This document shows positions 35,988-45,117 of a stretch of 64,000 nucleotides of DNA, piece by piece; within the stretch, counting starts at the first letter, position 1, and every line of letters starts with the position of its first letter. Source of the stretch: Dysgonamonadaceae bacterium. GTDB taxonomy: Bacteria > Bacteroidota > Bacteroidia > Bacteroidales > Azobacteroidaceae. The stretch covers positions 1 to 64,000 of the forward strand of contig JAISYU010000075.1 of assembly GCA_031269685.1 (NCBI GenBank), read 5' to 3'. Under the pieces are notes generated by a model, which was not told the origin of the DNA, did no database searches, and was given only the letters and a program-made list of their open reading frames with translations. The position numbers and the translations under genes were made by a program.

Positions 35988-37433
35988 ATGTCAGACGGCA
36001 AAAACATTCTTAACGATTTAACCAATAAGGAGTATGAGTACGGCTTTTCAAGTAATATCCGTACCGACTTCGCCCCTGCGGGGTTGAACGAGGAGGTAAT
36101 ACGGTTTATCTCTGCCAGGAAACGGGAGCCGGAATGGCTGCTCAAGTTTCGTCTTGATGCTTTTCGTTACTGGCAAACACTTGAGATGCCCGACTGGGCT
36201 CACCTGCGCATACCTCCGATAGACTATCAGGATATAATTTACTACGCTGCACCGAAGACGACGCTCCCGTCAGCGGCTGACGGTGAGATAGATCCCGAAC
36301 TTGAAAGGACCTTTGACAAGCTTGGCATACCGCTTAATGAGCGTAAGGCGGCTGCGGGGATTGCGGTGGATGCTGTTATGGACAGTGTTTCCGTGAAGAC
36401 GACTTTTAAGGCGGATCTTGCTGCGCGGGAAATAATCTTCTGTTCGTTCAGCGAGGCTGTTCTGGAATATCCCGAATTGGTCAGGAAATATCTCGGAAGT
36501 GTTGTCCCGTATCGTGACAATTACTTTGCGGCGCTCAACTCGGCGGTATTCAGTGATGGTTCTTTTGCTTTTATCCCGAAAGGAGTACGTTGTCCGCGGG
36601 AACTTTCCACATATTTTCGCATTAACGCTATGAAGACGGGACAGTTTGAGCGTACTTTGATTATCGCCGAGGAAGATTCTTATGTTAGTTACCTCGAAGG
36701 TTGCACGGCGCCGATGCGTGATGAGAACCAGTTACATGCGGCGATTGTCGAGATAATAGCCTTTGACCGTGCGCAGGTTAAGTATTCGACTGTTCAGAAT
36801 TGGTATCCGGGCGACAGGCAGGGTAGGGGAGGGATTTATAATTTCGTTACTAAACGTGGGATCTGTCGGGGCGAATCGTCGAAGATTTCTTGGACGCAGG
36901 TTGAGACCGGTTCTGCTATCACGTGGAAATATCCTTCCTGTATATTGCTGGGGGATAACTCTATCGGTGAGTTTTATTCGGTTGCGGTGACGAACAATTT
37001 CCAGCAGGCTGATACGGGGACGAAGATGTTACACATAGGAAAGAACACACGCAGCCTGATAGTTTCAAAGGGAATCTCTGCCGGGCGCAGTGAGAACAGT
37101 TACCGAGGGCTGGTTCAGGTCAATGCCGGAGCGGAGAATGCCCGCAATCATTCCCAGTGTGACAGCCTGTTACTTGGAAGCGACTGTGGCGCTCATACTT
37201 TCCCCTACATGGACATCAGGAATGAGACGGCGGTTGTTGAGCATGAGGCTACTACGTCAAAGATTAACGCTGACCAGTTGTTTTATTGCAACCAGCGCGG
37301 CATTTCGACGGAGGAGGCTATTTCGCTGATTGTTAATGGGTATGCGAAGGAGGTACTGAGTAAGTTACCTATGGAGTTTGCTGTCGAGGCTCAGAAGTTG
37401 CTTTCTGTTAGCCTTGAGGGCAGTGTAGGATGA
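35988..37433 (+). CDS. sufB: Fe-S cluster assembly protein SufB
   Basis: 481 aa, the standard SufB length, covering the N-terminal region ([20 protein letters not shown]) and the full beta-helix. Motifs: [59 protein letters not shown], and the C-terminal [19 protein letters not shown], which includes the conserved Cys region used for cluster assembly. SufB works with SufC (ATPase) and SufD as a scaffold, with sulfur supplied by SufS. None of these partners is next to it: a terminator follows sufB and the next genes are on the other strand. Confidence 0.95.
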   Translation: MSDGKNILNDLTNKEYEYGFSSNIRTDFAPAGLNEEVIRFISARKREPEWLLKFRLDAFRYWQTLEMPDWAHLRIPPIDYQDIIYYAAPKTTLPSAADGEIDPELERTFDKLGIPLNERKAAAGIAVDAVMDSVSVKTTFKADLAAREIIFCSFSEAVLEYPELVRKYLGSVVPYRDNYFAALNSAVFSDGSFAFIPKGVRCPRELSTYFRINAMKTGQFERTLIIAEEDSYVSYLEGCTAPMRDENQLHAAIVEIIAFDRAQVKYSTVQNWYPGDRQGRGGIYNFVTKRGICRGESSKISWTQVETGSAITWKYPSCILLGDNSIGEFYSVAVTNNFQQADTGTKMLHIGKNTRSLIVSKGISAGRSENSYRGLVQVNAGAENARNHSQCDSLLLGSDCGAHTFPYMDIRNETAVVEHEATTSKINADQLFYCNQRGISTEEAISLIVNGYAKEVLSKLPMEFAVEAQKLLSVSLEGSVG

Positions 37434-37481
37434 GTTATGGCAGGGTATTGACGATTATTGTGAATTATTAATATTATTGAA

Positions 37482-37518
37482 GGCGGCGGGGTGCAGTGAT
37501 GCATCCCGCTGCTGCTTT
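37482..37518 (+). terminator. Terminator of sufB
   Basis: A 13-bp stem: GCGGCGGGGTGCA (37483-37495) pairs with TGCATCCCGCTGC (37500-37512) with two G-U pairs and a GTGA loop. A short T-run follows (CTTTTA). It lies 50 bp after sufB. Confidence 0.8.
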
Positions 37519-37599
37519 TATGGTGGTTAGCGGTTACTTTTGCAGGAAGCCCTGTTAAACGAGTTTATTGACGTCCTATGCCGGCTTTGCCTGCGTCGC

Positions 37600-38214
37600 C
37601 TAATACACAGGGAATAGAATAAACACAGTTGCGTCCCACACGGCGTGCGAGATGACAATCGGCACGAGGTTTTTATTGTAGCGGTACATCACGCCCCAGA
37701 AGAGTCCGCAAACCAGAGCCGCCATTATAAGCATGAAATTAAACGACCAGATGTGTACCAGCGTATAGACTGACGCCGTGACGATAAGCGCCGTCCATTC
37801 TCCGTATCTTTCTATCAACGAATGTTGCACATAGCCACGCCAAAAGATTTCTTCTGCCGGACCGATAATGAGAAGCAACCCAATCGCGATCAATGTTTTA
37901 CTTTGCCCCTCTTTTAGGGCGTAGATACCCTCAACCTGCGGGCGGGCAAAGTCGAACAGTGATGCCGAAAAGAGATCGCCGAAATAGAATATAACCCAAA
38001 GCGCGGCGGCGGAAAGCAGTCCCAGGGCGACGGCTTTAAGGTTGAGTTTAAACTGCTTCGGAATTTCCCTGCGTTGTGTTATGCTGATTCCGATTAGCGC
38101 TAACGCCGAAACGGACATGGTTATCCAGAAGTTGAACATGTGTTTTGTCCAGGGCGAAAACATCACGAACCACAACACGGCGGCAAGGGATAGGAAAACG
38201 GGCATCTTTTTCAT
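37600..38214 (-). CDS. CPBP-family intramembrane metalloprotease
   Basis: 204 aa with about six hydrophobic segments. The CPBP (Abi/CAAX protease-like) motifs are all visible: motif 1 GPAEEIFWRGYVQHSL (EExxxR), motif 2 TLVHIWSFNFM (His), and motif 3 IVISHAVWDATVF (HxxxD/N). Such proteins cleave substrates in the membrane; bacterial targets are mostly unknown. It starts within the end of menA (4-bp ATGA-type overlap), so it is translated from the same mRNA. Confidence is high for the family, low for substrate. Confidence 0.9.
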   Translation of the reverse strand: MKKMPVFLSLAAVLWFVMFSPWTKHMFNFWITMSVSALALIGISITQRREIPKQFKLNLKAVALGLLSAAALWVIFYFGDLFSASLFDFARPQVEGIYALKEGQSKTLIAIGLLLIIGPAEEIFWRGYVQHSLIERYGEWTALIVTASVYTLVHIWSFNFMLIMAALVCGLFWGVMYRYNKNLVPIVISHAVWDATVFILFPVY

Positions 38215-39125
38215 ACGATGAGCGCAATTATAAGTCCGACCGTCATTAAGACGCTAAAACCGAGTTGCAGTTGCGCGGTCATCCTGTCGACATCATTTAT
38301 GGGCGAAGTATCTGATGATCGCGCTTTTAACATGGTTTTACAGTTACGGACGGCGATCGGGACAGTCAGCCACGTCAGCAAAGTCCATACCGGCAGAATG
38401 TGCAGCAAAATCATCACGACAACCGCAGAATACGTGAAAACCGTCAGCAGGCAATAGTAGAAGATCGACGCTTTGAGACCCAACAGTTTGGCAAAAGTCG
38501 TAGTTCCCGCTGCTTTGTCGCGTTGCATGTCGCGCGTATTGTTACTGTGCAGCACGTTTACGGTTATGAAAACTTCGGGCAGCGCCACCCAAAATAAAAG
38601 CCACTCGTAGTAACCAAGCATCACGAAGGCAACGCCCATCACAATCGAAGGTCCAAAGATAATGAAGATCAGGAGGTCGCCGAGTGCGCGGGATTTCAGC
38701 AGAAAATAGAACAGGCAAGCAGCGATTCCGACGACGCCTACGTAAAGCAGTCCGACGCCCGAAAAGTGAAGCAACAGCAGTCCGACGGCAATTCCCACCG
38801 CCAAAAAAGTCAAGCCGAAGGTCAAAATCTGTTTCGGTTGGAAACGACCCGAAGTAAGCGACGTCGCTCCCGGATTGCCTGCTTTGTCGATGCCGGTGCG
38901 GAAATCGTGGTAATCGCTAATAAGGTTGCCGGCGGAATGAAACAGCACCGCGCCCAGCACCGCGAGCGCGCCTAAGTACCACCGCGACTCAATGTTGGGG
39001 AATACATTCCCTTTCTTTATAAGCCAGATCGTGTCGAGCAATGCGACGATTGCAGGACTGAGCGAAACAGGATACGACCATGGGCGCACCGCCTCTATCC
39101 AATCTTTTAAAACAAGTCTTTTCAT
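38211..39125 (-). CDS. menA: 1,4-dihydroxy-2-naphthoate polyprenyltransferase (UbiA family)
   Basis: 304 aa integral membrane protein with eight or nine hydrophobic segments. The two Asp-rich motifs of UbiA enzymes are present: NLISDYHDFRTGID (about residues 86-99) and NNTRDMQRDKAAG (about 194-206). The N-terminal AVRPWSYPVSLSP and the GATSLTSGRFQPKQ segment after the first motif favour MenA over other UbiA members. It attaches the polyprenyl tail in menaquinone synthesis. Other men genes are not in the window. A -7 element lies about 88 nt upstream. Confidence 0.85.
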   Translation of the reverse strand: MKRLVLKDWIEAVRPWSYPVSLSPAIVALLDTIWLIKKGNVFPNIESRWYLGALAVLGAVLFHSAGNLISDYHDFRTGIDKAGNPGATSLTSGRFQPKQILTFGLTFLAVGIAVGLLLLHFSGVGLLYVGVVGIAACLFYFLLKSRALGDLLIFIIFGPSIVMGVAFVMLGYYEWLLFWVALPEVFITVNVLHSNNTRDMQRDKAAGTTTFAKLLGLKASIFYYCLLTVFTYSAVVVMILLHILPVWTLLTWLTVPIAVRNCKTMLKARSSDTSPINDVDRMTAQLQLGFSVLMTVGLIIALIV

Positions 39126-39213
39126 TGTTATTTCAGTATGTGGGGGATTGTTGCGTCCTGTTTTGTATAATTTGACATATACAGGCAGTCACATCCCCGG
39201 TTAAAAATCGTTA

Positions 39214-39221
39214 CAAAGGTA
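39214..39221 (-). promoter_or_regulatory. -7 element of menA-CPBP
   Basis: TACCTTTG on the minus strand, 88 nt before the menA ATG. The -33 region is not convincing. Confidence 0.7.
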
Positions 39222-39343
39222 ATATAAAATGTAATATCTTTGACGTCTTTTAGCCGAAATTTACCGTCGCCGCTAAGGATTTTCCCCCTCTCCGCCGCTT
39301 TTTTTGGGGTTGTTAGCGGTAAATTTTTGCAGGAGCTAGTGCT

Positions 39344-39431
39344 GACAGGACGGCTGGCAGCAGGAGACAGGACGGCTGTCAGCAGGAGACAGGACGGCTG
39401 TCAGCCGGAGACAGAGCGGCTGTCAGCACGA
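39344..39431. repeat. 22-bp tandem repeat, four copies
   Basis: Four contiguous 22-bp units start at 39344, 39366, 39388 and 39410, beginning GACAGGACGGCTGTCAGCAG. Each unit contains the dyad GACAG-GACGG-CTGTC, so every unit can form a 5-bp hairpin. The array is markedly more GC-rich than its surroundings. It lies upstream of the menA promoter. Confidence 0.9.
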
Positions 39432-39443
39432 GCTCGGTCGGAA

Positions 39444-39560
39444 TTTACGGTCAAAAATGGTCGGTTTTACCGCTTTATTTCATCAAAATACGCCCGTAAT
39501 CTGTCAGATTTTACGGTCAAAATTGGTCGATTTCTACGCTTTATTTTATCAAAATATACC
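39444..39560. repeat. 65-bp direct duplication
   Basis: Two imperfect copies start at TTTACGGTCAAAAATGGTCG (39444) and TTTACGGTCAAAATTGGTCG (39509). Both continue with CTACGCTTTATTT/ACCGCTTTATTT and CATCAAAATA-like segments. The plus-strand frame through this region and the 22-bp array is not a convincing gene. Confidence 0.8.
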
Positions 39561-39570
39561 TCTAAACGGC

Positions 39571-39601
39571 AAAAAGAAAGCAGCAGACTTTCGCCTGCTG
39601 C
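39571..39601 (-). terminator. Terminator of the DUF4469-type gene
   Basis: GCAGCAG (39580-39586) pairs with CTGCTGC (39595-39601). On the minus strand the hairpin is followed by TTTCTTTTT. It stands about 190 nt past the stop at 39794, so the 44-bp repeats in between would be transcribed. Confidence 0.65.
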
Positions 39602-39634
39602 CTGCCTTCATTAAATATTATAGCCTCTGAGAAA

Positions 39635-39796
39635 TGTTTCTTGCTGCCCCTTCCTTATGTCCTGTTGTCTCTCGGATCTGTTTCTTATTGCCCTTTCCTG
39701 CTGTCCTGTCGTTCCTTGAACCTGTTTCTTATCTCCCTCACTCTCAGCCTTATAGTTCCTTGAACTTGTTTCCTGCTGCCCCTTCCTGCGGTCTTA
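39635..39796. repeat. 44-bp pyrimidine-rich tandem repeat at the 3' end of the DUF4469-type gene
   Basis: Imperfect copies of 44 bp start at 39635, 39679, 39723 and 39767, each opening TGTTTCTT and containing CTGCCCCTTCC and GTTCCTTGAAC-like blocks. The last copy runs into the stop codon of the minus-strand gene (39794-39796). The plus strand is almost pure pyrimidine in places, giving a purine-rich transcript on the minus strand. Confidence 0.85.
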
Positions 39797-40588
39797 CTGT
39801 TTGTTGGACTTGCCGCCCTGTTTATTCTGTCCTGCCTCTTCCTGCCCCTCTTCTGCGGGCGTTACATAGCCGATCAGTTCTACGGGGTAGATTACTACGC
39901 GGGGAGTTTTCAACTGTTTTTTCCCGCTGCCGGAGTACATGGTAGTTATTTTCAGGTTTAACTTCTCGTTGTTGAGGATACCTGAGGGCGCAACTATAAT
40001 CAGTTCGCCCGGGTTGTTAACTATCACGTCTACCGACGGCACTTTGTATTCAACTCCTGTGCCTGACGAGACGGAGATAAAACTGACGCATACCTTTGCA
40101 TCGGGCGGCGTTCCGACGTCTATCTTTATGTTGTGCCCATAGATTTTGACGTTTCCGCCCCTTGTGATTTTGCTGTCTATCGCCCCTGTTTTTATGTCGT
40201 GCACGGAGACGATCCTGATAGGGATCTGCGGCTCTACCTTTTGCAGCGCCGTGTTTTGTACCGCCTCTAAAAGTTTGTCGGTAGGGGTTATCTTTATCGA
40301 GGCTTGCGCTGGATATTCGCCGTCCTCAAAGAGACCGGGGATCGTCGGGTGGAGGTTCTCGATACTTGACGAGTACGAGAAACCGTTCCGCATCCAGTCG
40401 AGCAGGATTTCGTTACGCGCTACCTCGACCGCCATCGCCATTGGCTTACTGATTCCGTAGTTCCTGCTGGCGATTGATTCTGCGAGGTCTTCTTCGTTGA
40501 AGATCTTCTGGTTTACTACCTGAGCCGAGTATTTCTTCTTCGGGTCGTTTCTAAGAGAGTTCACTCTCATTATGTACTTTATTACCAT
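39794..40588 (-). CDS. HU-like DNA-binding protein with DUF4469-type C-terminal domain
   Basis: 264 aa, no signal peptide. The first half (MVIKYIMRVNSLRNDPKKKY ... FNEEDLAESIASRNYGISKP) resembles the HU/IHF-like 'DNA-binding domain' proteins of Bacteroidota: Ig-like strand, NQKIFNEEDLAESIA helix, VARNEILLDWMRNGFSYS. The second half (GGNVKIYGHNIKIDVGTPPD ... VIVNNPGELIIVAPSGI) looks like the Ig-like DUF4469 domain. The tail is Gln/Lys/Gly-rich (GQEEAGQNKQGGKSNKQ). The role is probably nucleoid-associated, but no target is known. The stop codon lies inside the 44-bp tandem repeat. Confidence 0.65.
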   Translation of the reverse strand: MVIKYIMRVNSLRNDPKKKYSAQVVNQKIFNEEDLAESIASRNYGISKPMAMAVEVARNEILLDWMRNGFSYSSSIENLHPTIPGLFEDGEYPAQASIKITPTDKLLEAVQNTALQKVEPQIPIRIVSVHDIKTGAIDSKITRGGNVKIYGHNIKIDVGTPPDAKVCVSFISVSSGTGVEYKVPSVDVIVNNPGELIIVAPSGILNNEKLNLKITTMYSGSGKKQLKTPRVVIYPVELIGYVTPAEEGQEEAGQNKQGGKSNKQ

Positions 40589-40708
40589 CTCTTTGTTATT
40601 TTTAAACAGTTTAGTTATTACCGTTGAGTTCGCGTTATAAATAAATAAGTATTGTTATTTAACTCCCGTTTCGCAGCGCTTCCTTAGTTTGCACCTTGAA
40701 ACCGGCTG

Positions 40709-40739
40709 CAAAGGTATAACATAAAATCAGACCCGTCAA
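40709..40739 (-). promoter_or_regulatory. Promoter of the DUF4469-type gene
   Basis: On the minus strand, TTG (plus 40737-40739), a 20-bp spacer and TACCTTTG (plus 40709-40716). The leader is about 118 nt. Confidence 0.75.
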
Positions 40740-40976
40740 GCGATATTGTGACTATGTTAGCTCTATTTTTGGCGGTATCTGACGCAGTCTGGCGCTTACT
40801 TCTTAACAATCAGCGACTAACACCGAACAAATATTTCTTTAATTTAAGCGAATTTTTATGGTAATCGTTGAAAAAGTTAACGGTTTCAGTTATTGATTTT
40901 GGAAGGCTCGCCGTATTCATTTTCCGTTATTGTTAAAATATTATTACCTAATTTTACTAAAAACGCATCCTGCATA

Positions 40977-41007
40977 TTGTATGTTTACATCTTAATCCTG
41001 AACTTTG
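40977..41007 (+). promoter_or_regulatory. Possible promoter of the three-paralogue operon
   Basis: TTG at 40977-40979, a 20-bp spacer and GAACTTTG at 41000-41007 (one mismatch to TAnnTTTG). The leader would be about 185 nt. The rest of the gap 40740-41195 shows no gene or repeat. Confidence 0.4.
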
Positions 41008-41195
41008 CACCCTTAAACAGTATATAATATACGTAATGATTATCAGTAAAGCAGTTGTTGTTTTTCGCTACATTGGCGGTTTGACTTGACAATATTTCCG
41101 CCACAGGGCGGGACAGGGTCAATAAAATTTAAGGTTCTCAAAACAATTCCTTTATTTATTTGTTTAGGTATATATATGCAAAATTGCTATTTATT

Positions 41196-42047
41196 ATGAA
41201 AGTACTATTTATTTCACTGCTCATCCTGATTCCCATAACGGGATTACATGCGCAGGTAACAATCGGGTCAACCGATGATCCCGCTCCGGCGGCGCTGCTT
41301 GACTTAAAGGAGCATCCACCGACCAATAATAATGTGACGGCAGAGACAGGCGGATTATTATTGCCAAGGGTTAAGTTAAGTGACCCGACTGTTTTCGGGC
41401 TTACCGGAAGTGACGGTAATCTCTTGAACAAGACAGGGATGCTGGTCTATAACGTGAACGAAAAGCGGTCTAAGGGTTTAGTGAAGGCTATTTACCAGTG
41501 GACGGGCGATAAGTGGGAACTGCTGCGGAAAGTGACTACCACAGGCGGTAGCCCGGGCAGCGCCTTAACAAAGAAGGTTATTTACGAAAGTCTCAAAGAT
41601 GGGGACGGTAAACCGATTGGGGCTGACCCTACCAGGACAGTTTCCATCGGTAGATTTGAGTTCAGGCTGGATCGAAGCAATGTATTAGATAAGGGTTCTA
41701 CGAAGACTTTCAGGTCTATTCCTCAGATAAGAATAAAGGTCGGTGAGTCCGGGACGTTTAGATGGTATTTCAACCAGTACTGGGATTTAGATTTGCAGCC
41801 TTCTGGTCAGATTAACAATAGTTATTCTTTTGAATATATGAATAAGTCGCTGACAGCCGGAAATTGGACGGAGTGTACTATTACTGATAATATTATACAT
41901 ACGATGTCGCTGCTGGAAAGGAATGAGATGTGGCTCTTTGACCATATTAACAGCAAAATATATAATGTCCAGTTTTTAGCATTAGGGAACTCTACTTCAG
42001 ATGATGCTCATCCTAAAACGTACGCTATAATTGCGCGCGAGTATTAA
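41196..42047 (+). CDS. Secreted paralogue A, unknown function
   Basis: 283 aa from ATG 41196; signal peptide MKVLFISLLILIPITGLHA, mature start QVTIGS. The N-terminal part has the Bacteroidota surface-protein pattern VTIGS...AALLDLKE...GGLLLPRVKLSD...GMLVYNVNE...IYQWTGDKWELL (residues 20-120). This is a degenerate form of the 'VGIGT ... LIPRM ... GLLVYxTD ... YYxGxxW' module. The C-terminal half is family-specific and ends NEMWLFDHINSKIYNVQFLA ... TYAIIAREY. It is the first of three homologous genes in tandem, the next starting 19 bp after its stop. Export route and role are unknown. Confidence 0.75.
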   Translation: MKVLFISLLILIPITGLHAQVTIGSTDDPAPAALLDLKEHPPTNNNVTAETGGLLLPRVKLSDPTVFGLTGSDGNLLNKTGMLVYNVNEKRSKGLVKAIYQWTGDKWELLRKVTTTGGSPGSALTKKVIYESLKDGDGKPIGADPTRTVSIGRFEFRLDRSNVLDKGSTKTFRSIPQIRIKVGESGTFRWYFNQYWDLDLQPSGQINNSYSFEYMNKSLTAGNWTECTITDNIIHTMSLLERNEMWLFDHINSKIYNVQFLALGNSTSDDAHPKTYAIIAREY

Positions 42048-42066
42048 CCATTTAAATAGATTGTAT

Positions 42067-42840
42067 ATGAAAGTTATTAATAGAATAAACGCTTTGTGGC
42101 TCCTTTTTGTACTGCCTGCCGCAACACAGGCGCAGGTTTCAATCGGCACCAAGATGCCGGACCGGTCGGCGCTGCTGCAAGTCGGCGAATATGTTTCCCC
42201 TACTGCCGGCGATGAGACTTCAAAACTTGGCGGCATACTGCTGCCCAGGGTTGAACTGACGGACCTGAATAAGGCGTGCGTGATTAGTGAAGGTTCCCCC
42301 GCAGAGCAGAAGACCGAGATGACGGGTGCGATTGTCTATAATGTCGGAACAACCAACGGCATAGAAGAAGGACTCTACGAATGGGACGGAAGCCAGTGGA
42401 GCTCGCTGGAAACTGAGACGAATATTATCGGCTCGACTACCAAAAAGTCGATAAAGAGAGTTACTTCCGCTCAATTCGAAACTAATTATCCTGAGGTTCA
42501 GATGGGTATCTTTAAGTTCAGGATGCAGCCGACTAGTTATATATACCAAAGGATACCTCAGATTGCCCTTGTAAATAGTGCTACACCGTACAATGTTTGG
42601 TGGCATGTTACCGAATATTCTAGTGGCTCTGACTTAAGGCATGACCTTTTCTACGCAAAGCTTGGTACGGCTAATGAGTTTAAACATATTGCCCCAAATA
42701 ATATCCTGAATCCAAATAATGTGCGACATGAGGTCTGGGTACCGGACACGAACAACAATAAACTGTATCACGCACAGTTTATTATCGCGGACTGGGGATT
42801 AAGTGTACCAATATATGCGATAATAGTGACAGAGTATTAA
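42067..42840 (+). CDS. Secreted paralogue B, unknown function
   Basis: 257 aa from ATG 42067 (the frame is open from 42031, inside paralogue A). Signal peptide MKVINRINALWLLFVLPAAT, cleavage before QVSIGT. The same modules as paralogue A: SALLQVGEY, GGILLPRVELTDLN, GAIVYNVGT, LYEWDGSQWSSLE, and the C-terminal EVWVPDTNNNKLYHAQFIIA ... YAIIVTEY. Overall identity to A is clearly low apart from these motifs, so the duplication is old. Confidence 0.75.
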   Translation: MKVINRINALWLLFVLPAATQAQVSIGTKMPDRSALLQVGEYVSPTAGDETSKLGGILLPRVELTDLNKACVISEGSPAEQKTEMTGAIVYNVGTTNGIEEGLYEWDGSQWSSLETETNIIGSTTKKSIKRVTSAQFETNYPEVQMGIFKFRMQPTSYIYQRIPQIALVNSATPYNVWWHVTEYSSGSDLRHDLFYAKLGTANEFKHIAPNNILNPNNVRHEVWVPDTNNNKLYHAQFIIADWGLSVPIYAIIVTEY

Positions 42841-42857
42841 TTAAACAATAATAAGAG

Positions 42858-43658
42858 ATGAAGACAACAAAGAAACTGGGACTGTTATTAGTTTTCCTTT
42901 GCATCGTTAGCGCTGTCCGCGCCAATGTTACAATAGGACTGCTGGAAGCGCCCGCCAAAGGAGCGCTGCTCCAACTCAAGAATATCGAACCTACACCAGC
43001 AACACAACCAGGAGACGCAAACGCCAATAAAGGCTTGCTGCTGCCGCGCGTGAAACTGACCGCGCTCAATTCACTCGCCCCATTCGGTAACGTAAGCGCA
43101 ACCAATCATGTCGGGCTGCTCGTCTATAACATCACCGAAGACGAACCAAAGAAACTGAAGAAAGGCGTCTCGGTATGGACAGGCACGGAGTGGAACATCA
43201 TCAAAAGTCTAACCATTGATCTTGGTACGGTTAAAGACCTGGGCGTAAAAAAGGTGCAGTATACTGACATAACGCCAGACTTCTTCAAGAACGTAACTCT
43301 CGACAGCCTGCGCATATTTATGGATGTTGGTAGCAGTTCACAATACGCTATCCCGTACATGATGCTTACCCCGAATGTTCCACAGGGAAGGACGAAGAGC
43401 TACAATATCAACTACTTATGGTTCAAGGTAGAGGGAACTACTACTACATATAATGATGCCACTTCCAAAACGGAGTTTAACAATTCAACTAACACCCCAC
43501 ACGCCTTAACCGCCGAAACACTGAAAACAAACATGCGCAGTGAAGCATGGATCATAGACGATGAAAGCAACGCAATCTACCGCTCTAACTACTTTGTAGT
43601 GGGTGATGATGATATAGGCAATGACAGGACCTACACAATAATTAACGAAGCCTTCTAA
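42858..43658 (+). CDS. Secreted paralogue C, unknown function
   Basis: 266 aa; signal peptide KLGLLLVFLCIVSAVRA, mature start NVTIGL. Conserved modules: GALLQLKN, KGLLLPRVKLTALN, VGLLVYNITED, VSVWTGTEWNII, and the C-terminal EAWIIDDESNAIYRSNYFVV ... TYTIINEAF. It starts 17 bp after paralogue B. A strong hairpin follows. The three proteins may form one surface assembly, but this is inference from tandem arrangement only. Confidence 0.75.
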   Translation: MKTTKKLGLLLVFLCIVSAVRANVTIGLLEAPAKGALLQLKNIEPTPATQPGDANANKGLLLPRVKLTALNSLAPFGNVSATNHVGLLVYNITEDEPKKLKKGVSVWTGTEWNIIKSLTIDLGTVKDLGVKKVQYTDITPDFFKNVTLDSLRIFMDVGSSSQYAIPYMMLTPNVPQGRTKSYNINYLWFKVEGTTTTYNDATSKTEFNNSTNTPHALTAETLKTNMRSEAWIIDDESNAIYRSNYFVVGDDDIGNDRTYTIINEAF

Positions 43659-43681
43659 TAACATAAGGCAACGAAAAGCAA

Positions 43682-43718
43682 GCGCCCCGCGAAAGTATCG
43701 TCTACTTCCGCGGGGCGC
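43682..43718. terminator. Long GC-rich hairpin between convergent units
   Basis: GCGCCCCGCG (43682-43691) pairs with CGCGGGGCGC (43709-43718). After one mismatch the stem continues with AAGTA/TACTT around a 5-nt loop. It lies between the paralogue operon and xylA and probably ends both transcripts, though neither side has a long T-run. Confidence 0.7.
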
Positions 43719-43750
43719 AATGTGTTGCAACGCCTTCCGGCAGGCAATGA

Positions 43751-45067
43751 TTAGATGTACATGTTGATGATCGCCTCGTAAAGTTCCTGCTTGCCGCTGA
43801 CCTGCTCAGGCTCTCCATTTGCCGCAGCATAAGCGTTAAGGTCTTCCAGCGACAGCCTTCCCTCCTCAAACTCTTTGCCCTTCCCGGCGTCAAATGAGGA
43901 ATAACGCTCCTTCAACATCGCAAGATACGGCGACCGCTCAAGTACTGCCGCCGCTACCTCCAACGCCCGCGCAAAAGCATCCATTCCGGCTATGTGCGCA
44001 ATGAAGATGTCCTCCAAGTCGGTACTGCTGCGGCGTGTCTTGGCGTCGAAGTTAGTACCCCCGCCCTGAAGCCCGCCGTTCCTCAGGATAACGATCATCG
44101 CTTGCGTAAGCTCGTTGATGTCTATCGGGAACTGATCCGTGTCCCATCCATTCTGACTGTCTCCCCTGTTAGCGTCAATAGATCCAAGCATTCCCGCGTC
44201 GGCTGCCGCCTGTAACTCGTGCTCGAAAGTGTGACCCGCAAGCGTCGCATGGTTGACCTCGATGTTAAGTTTGAAGTCCCTGTCAAGGTCGTTAGCACGC
44301 AAAAAGCCAATAACCGTCTCCGCATCGACGTCATATTGATGCTTAGTCGGCTCCATGGGTTTAGGCTCAATGAGGAACGTCCCCCTGAACCCGCGAGCAC
44401 GAGCATAGTCACGGGCTGCAGTGAGCAGTTGCGCCAGATGCTTCTTCTCCCGCTTCATGTCGGTGTTGAGAAGCGTGTAGTAACCTTCACGCCCTCCCCA
44501 AAAGACGTAGTTTTGCCCGCCAAGTTCAATAGTTGCATCAATGGCATTCTTAATCTGTACGGCTGCCCTGGCAAGAACGTTGAAGTCCGGGTTAGTCGCC
44601 GCACCGTTAGTGTAACGCTTGTGCCCAAATACATTAGCCGTCCCCCAGAGTAACTTGATGCCCGTCTCCTGCTGCTTTTGCTTCGCGTAAGCAATGATCG
44701 CCTTCTGGTTTCTTTCGTATTCCTCGATCGACGAGCCTTCAGCTATCAAGTCAATGTCGTGGAAACAGTAATACTCGATGCCAAGCTTTTGCATCAGTTC
44801 AAAGCCTGCATCAATCTTTTGCTTGGCAATGATGAGCGGAGTGTCGCCCTTCGCCCATTCAAACGTCTTCGTTCCCGGTCCGAATGGATCTCCGCCGTCC
44901 GCGCACAGTGTGTGCCACCACGCCATTGAGAACTTAAACCAGTCTTTCATTTTCTTTCCGTAAACGACCTTTTCTGCATCGTAATAACGGAACGCAAGAG
45001 GGCTCTTACTGGTTATACCCTCGAACTTGATTTTCCCAATTTCAGGGAAGTATTCCTTTGTTGACAT
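43751..45067 (-). CDS. xylA: Xylose isomerase
   Basis: Interconverts D-xylose and D-xylulose in the cytosol; 438 aa, standard class II length. Motifs: [33 protein letters not shown] (catalytic His and Asp), [32 protein letters not shown] (metal ligand Glu and Lys) and [14 protein letters not shown]. It is the last gene of the tkt-rpiB-xylA operon, 50 bp after rpiB. Xylulokinase and a xylose transporter are not in the window. Confidence 0.96.
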   Translation of the reverse strand: MSTKEYFPEIGKIKFEGITSKSPLAFRYYDAEKVVYGKKMKDWFKFSMAWWHTLCADGGDPFGPGTKTFEWAKGDTPLIIAKQKIDAGFELMQKLGIEYYCFHDIDLIAEGSSIEEYERNQKAIIAYAKQKQQETGIKLLWGTANVFGHKRYTNGAATNPDFNVLARAAVQIKNAIDATIELGGQNYVFWGGREGYYTLLNTDMKREKKHLAQLLTAARDYARARGFRGTFLIEPKPMEPTKHQYDVDAETVIGFLRANDLDRDFKLNIEVNHATLAGHTFEHELQAAADAGMLGSIDANRGDSQNGWDTDQFPIDINELTQAMIVILRNGGLQGGGTNFDAKTRRSSTDLEDIFIAHIAGMDAFARALEVAAAVLERSPYLAMLKERYSSFDAGKGKEFEEGRLSLEDLNAYAAANGEPEQVSGKQELYEAIINMYI

Positions 45068-45117
45068 AAGTGTTTGGTGTTTGTTATTCGTTTATCTTTC
45101 TTCTTTGTGTCCGTTGA

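Noticed and set aside
39240-39614. 124-aa plus-strand ORF upstream of menA
   Set aside because: It spans the 22-bp array and the 65-bp duplication, overlaps the menA promoter region antisense, and has no family resemblance.
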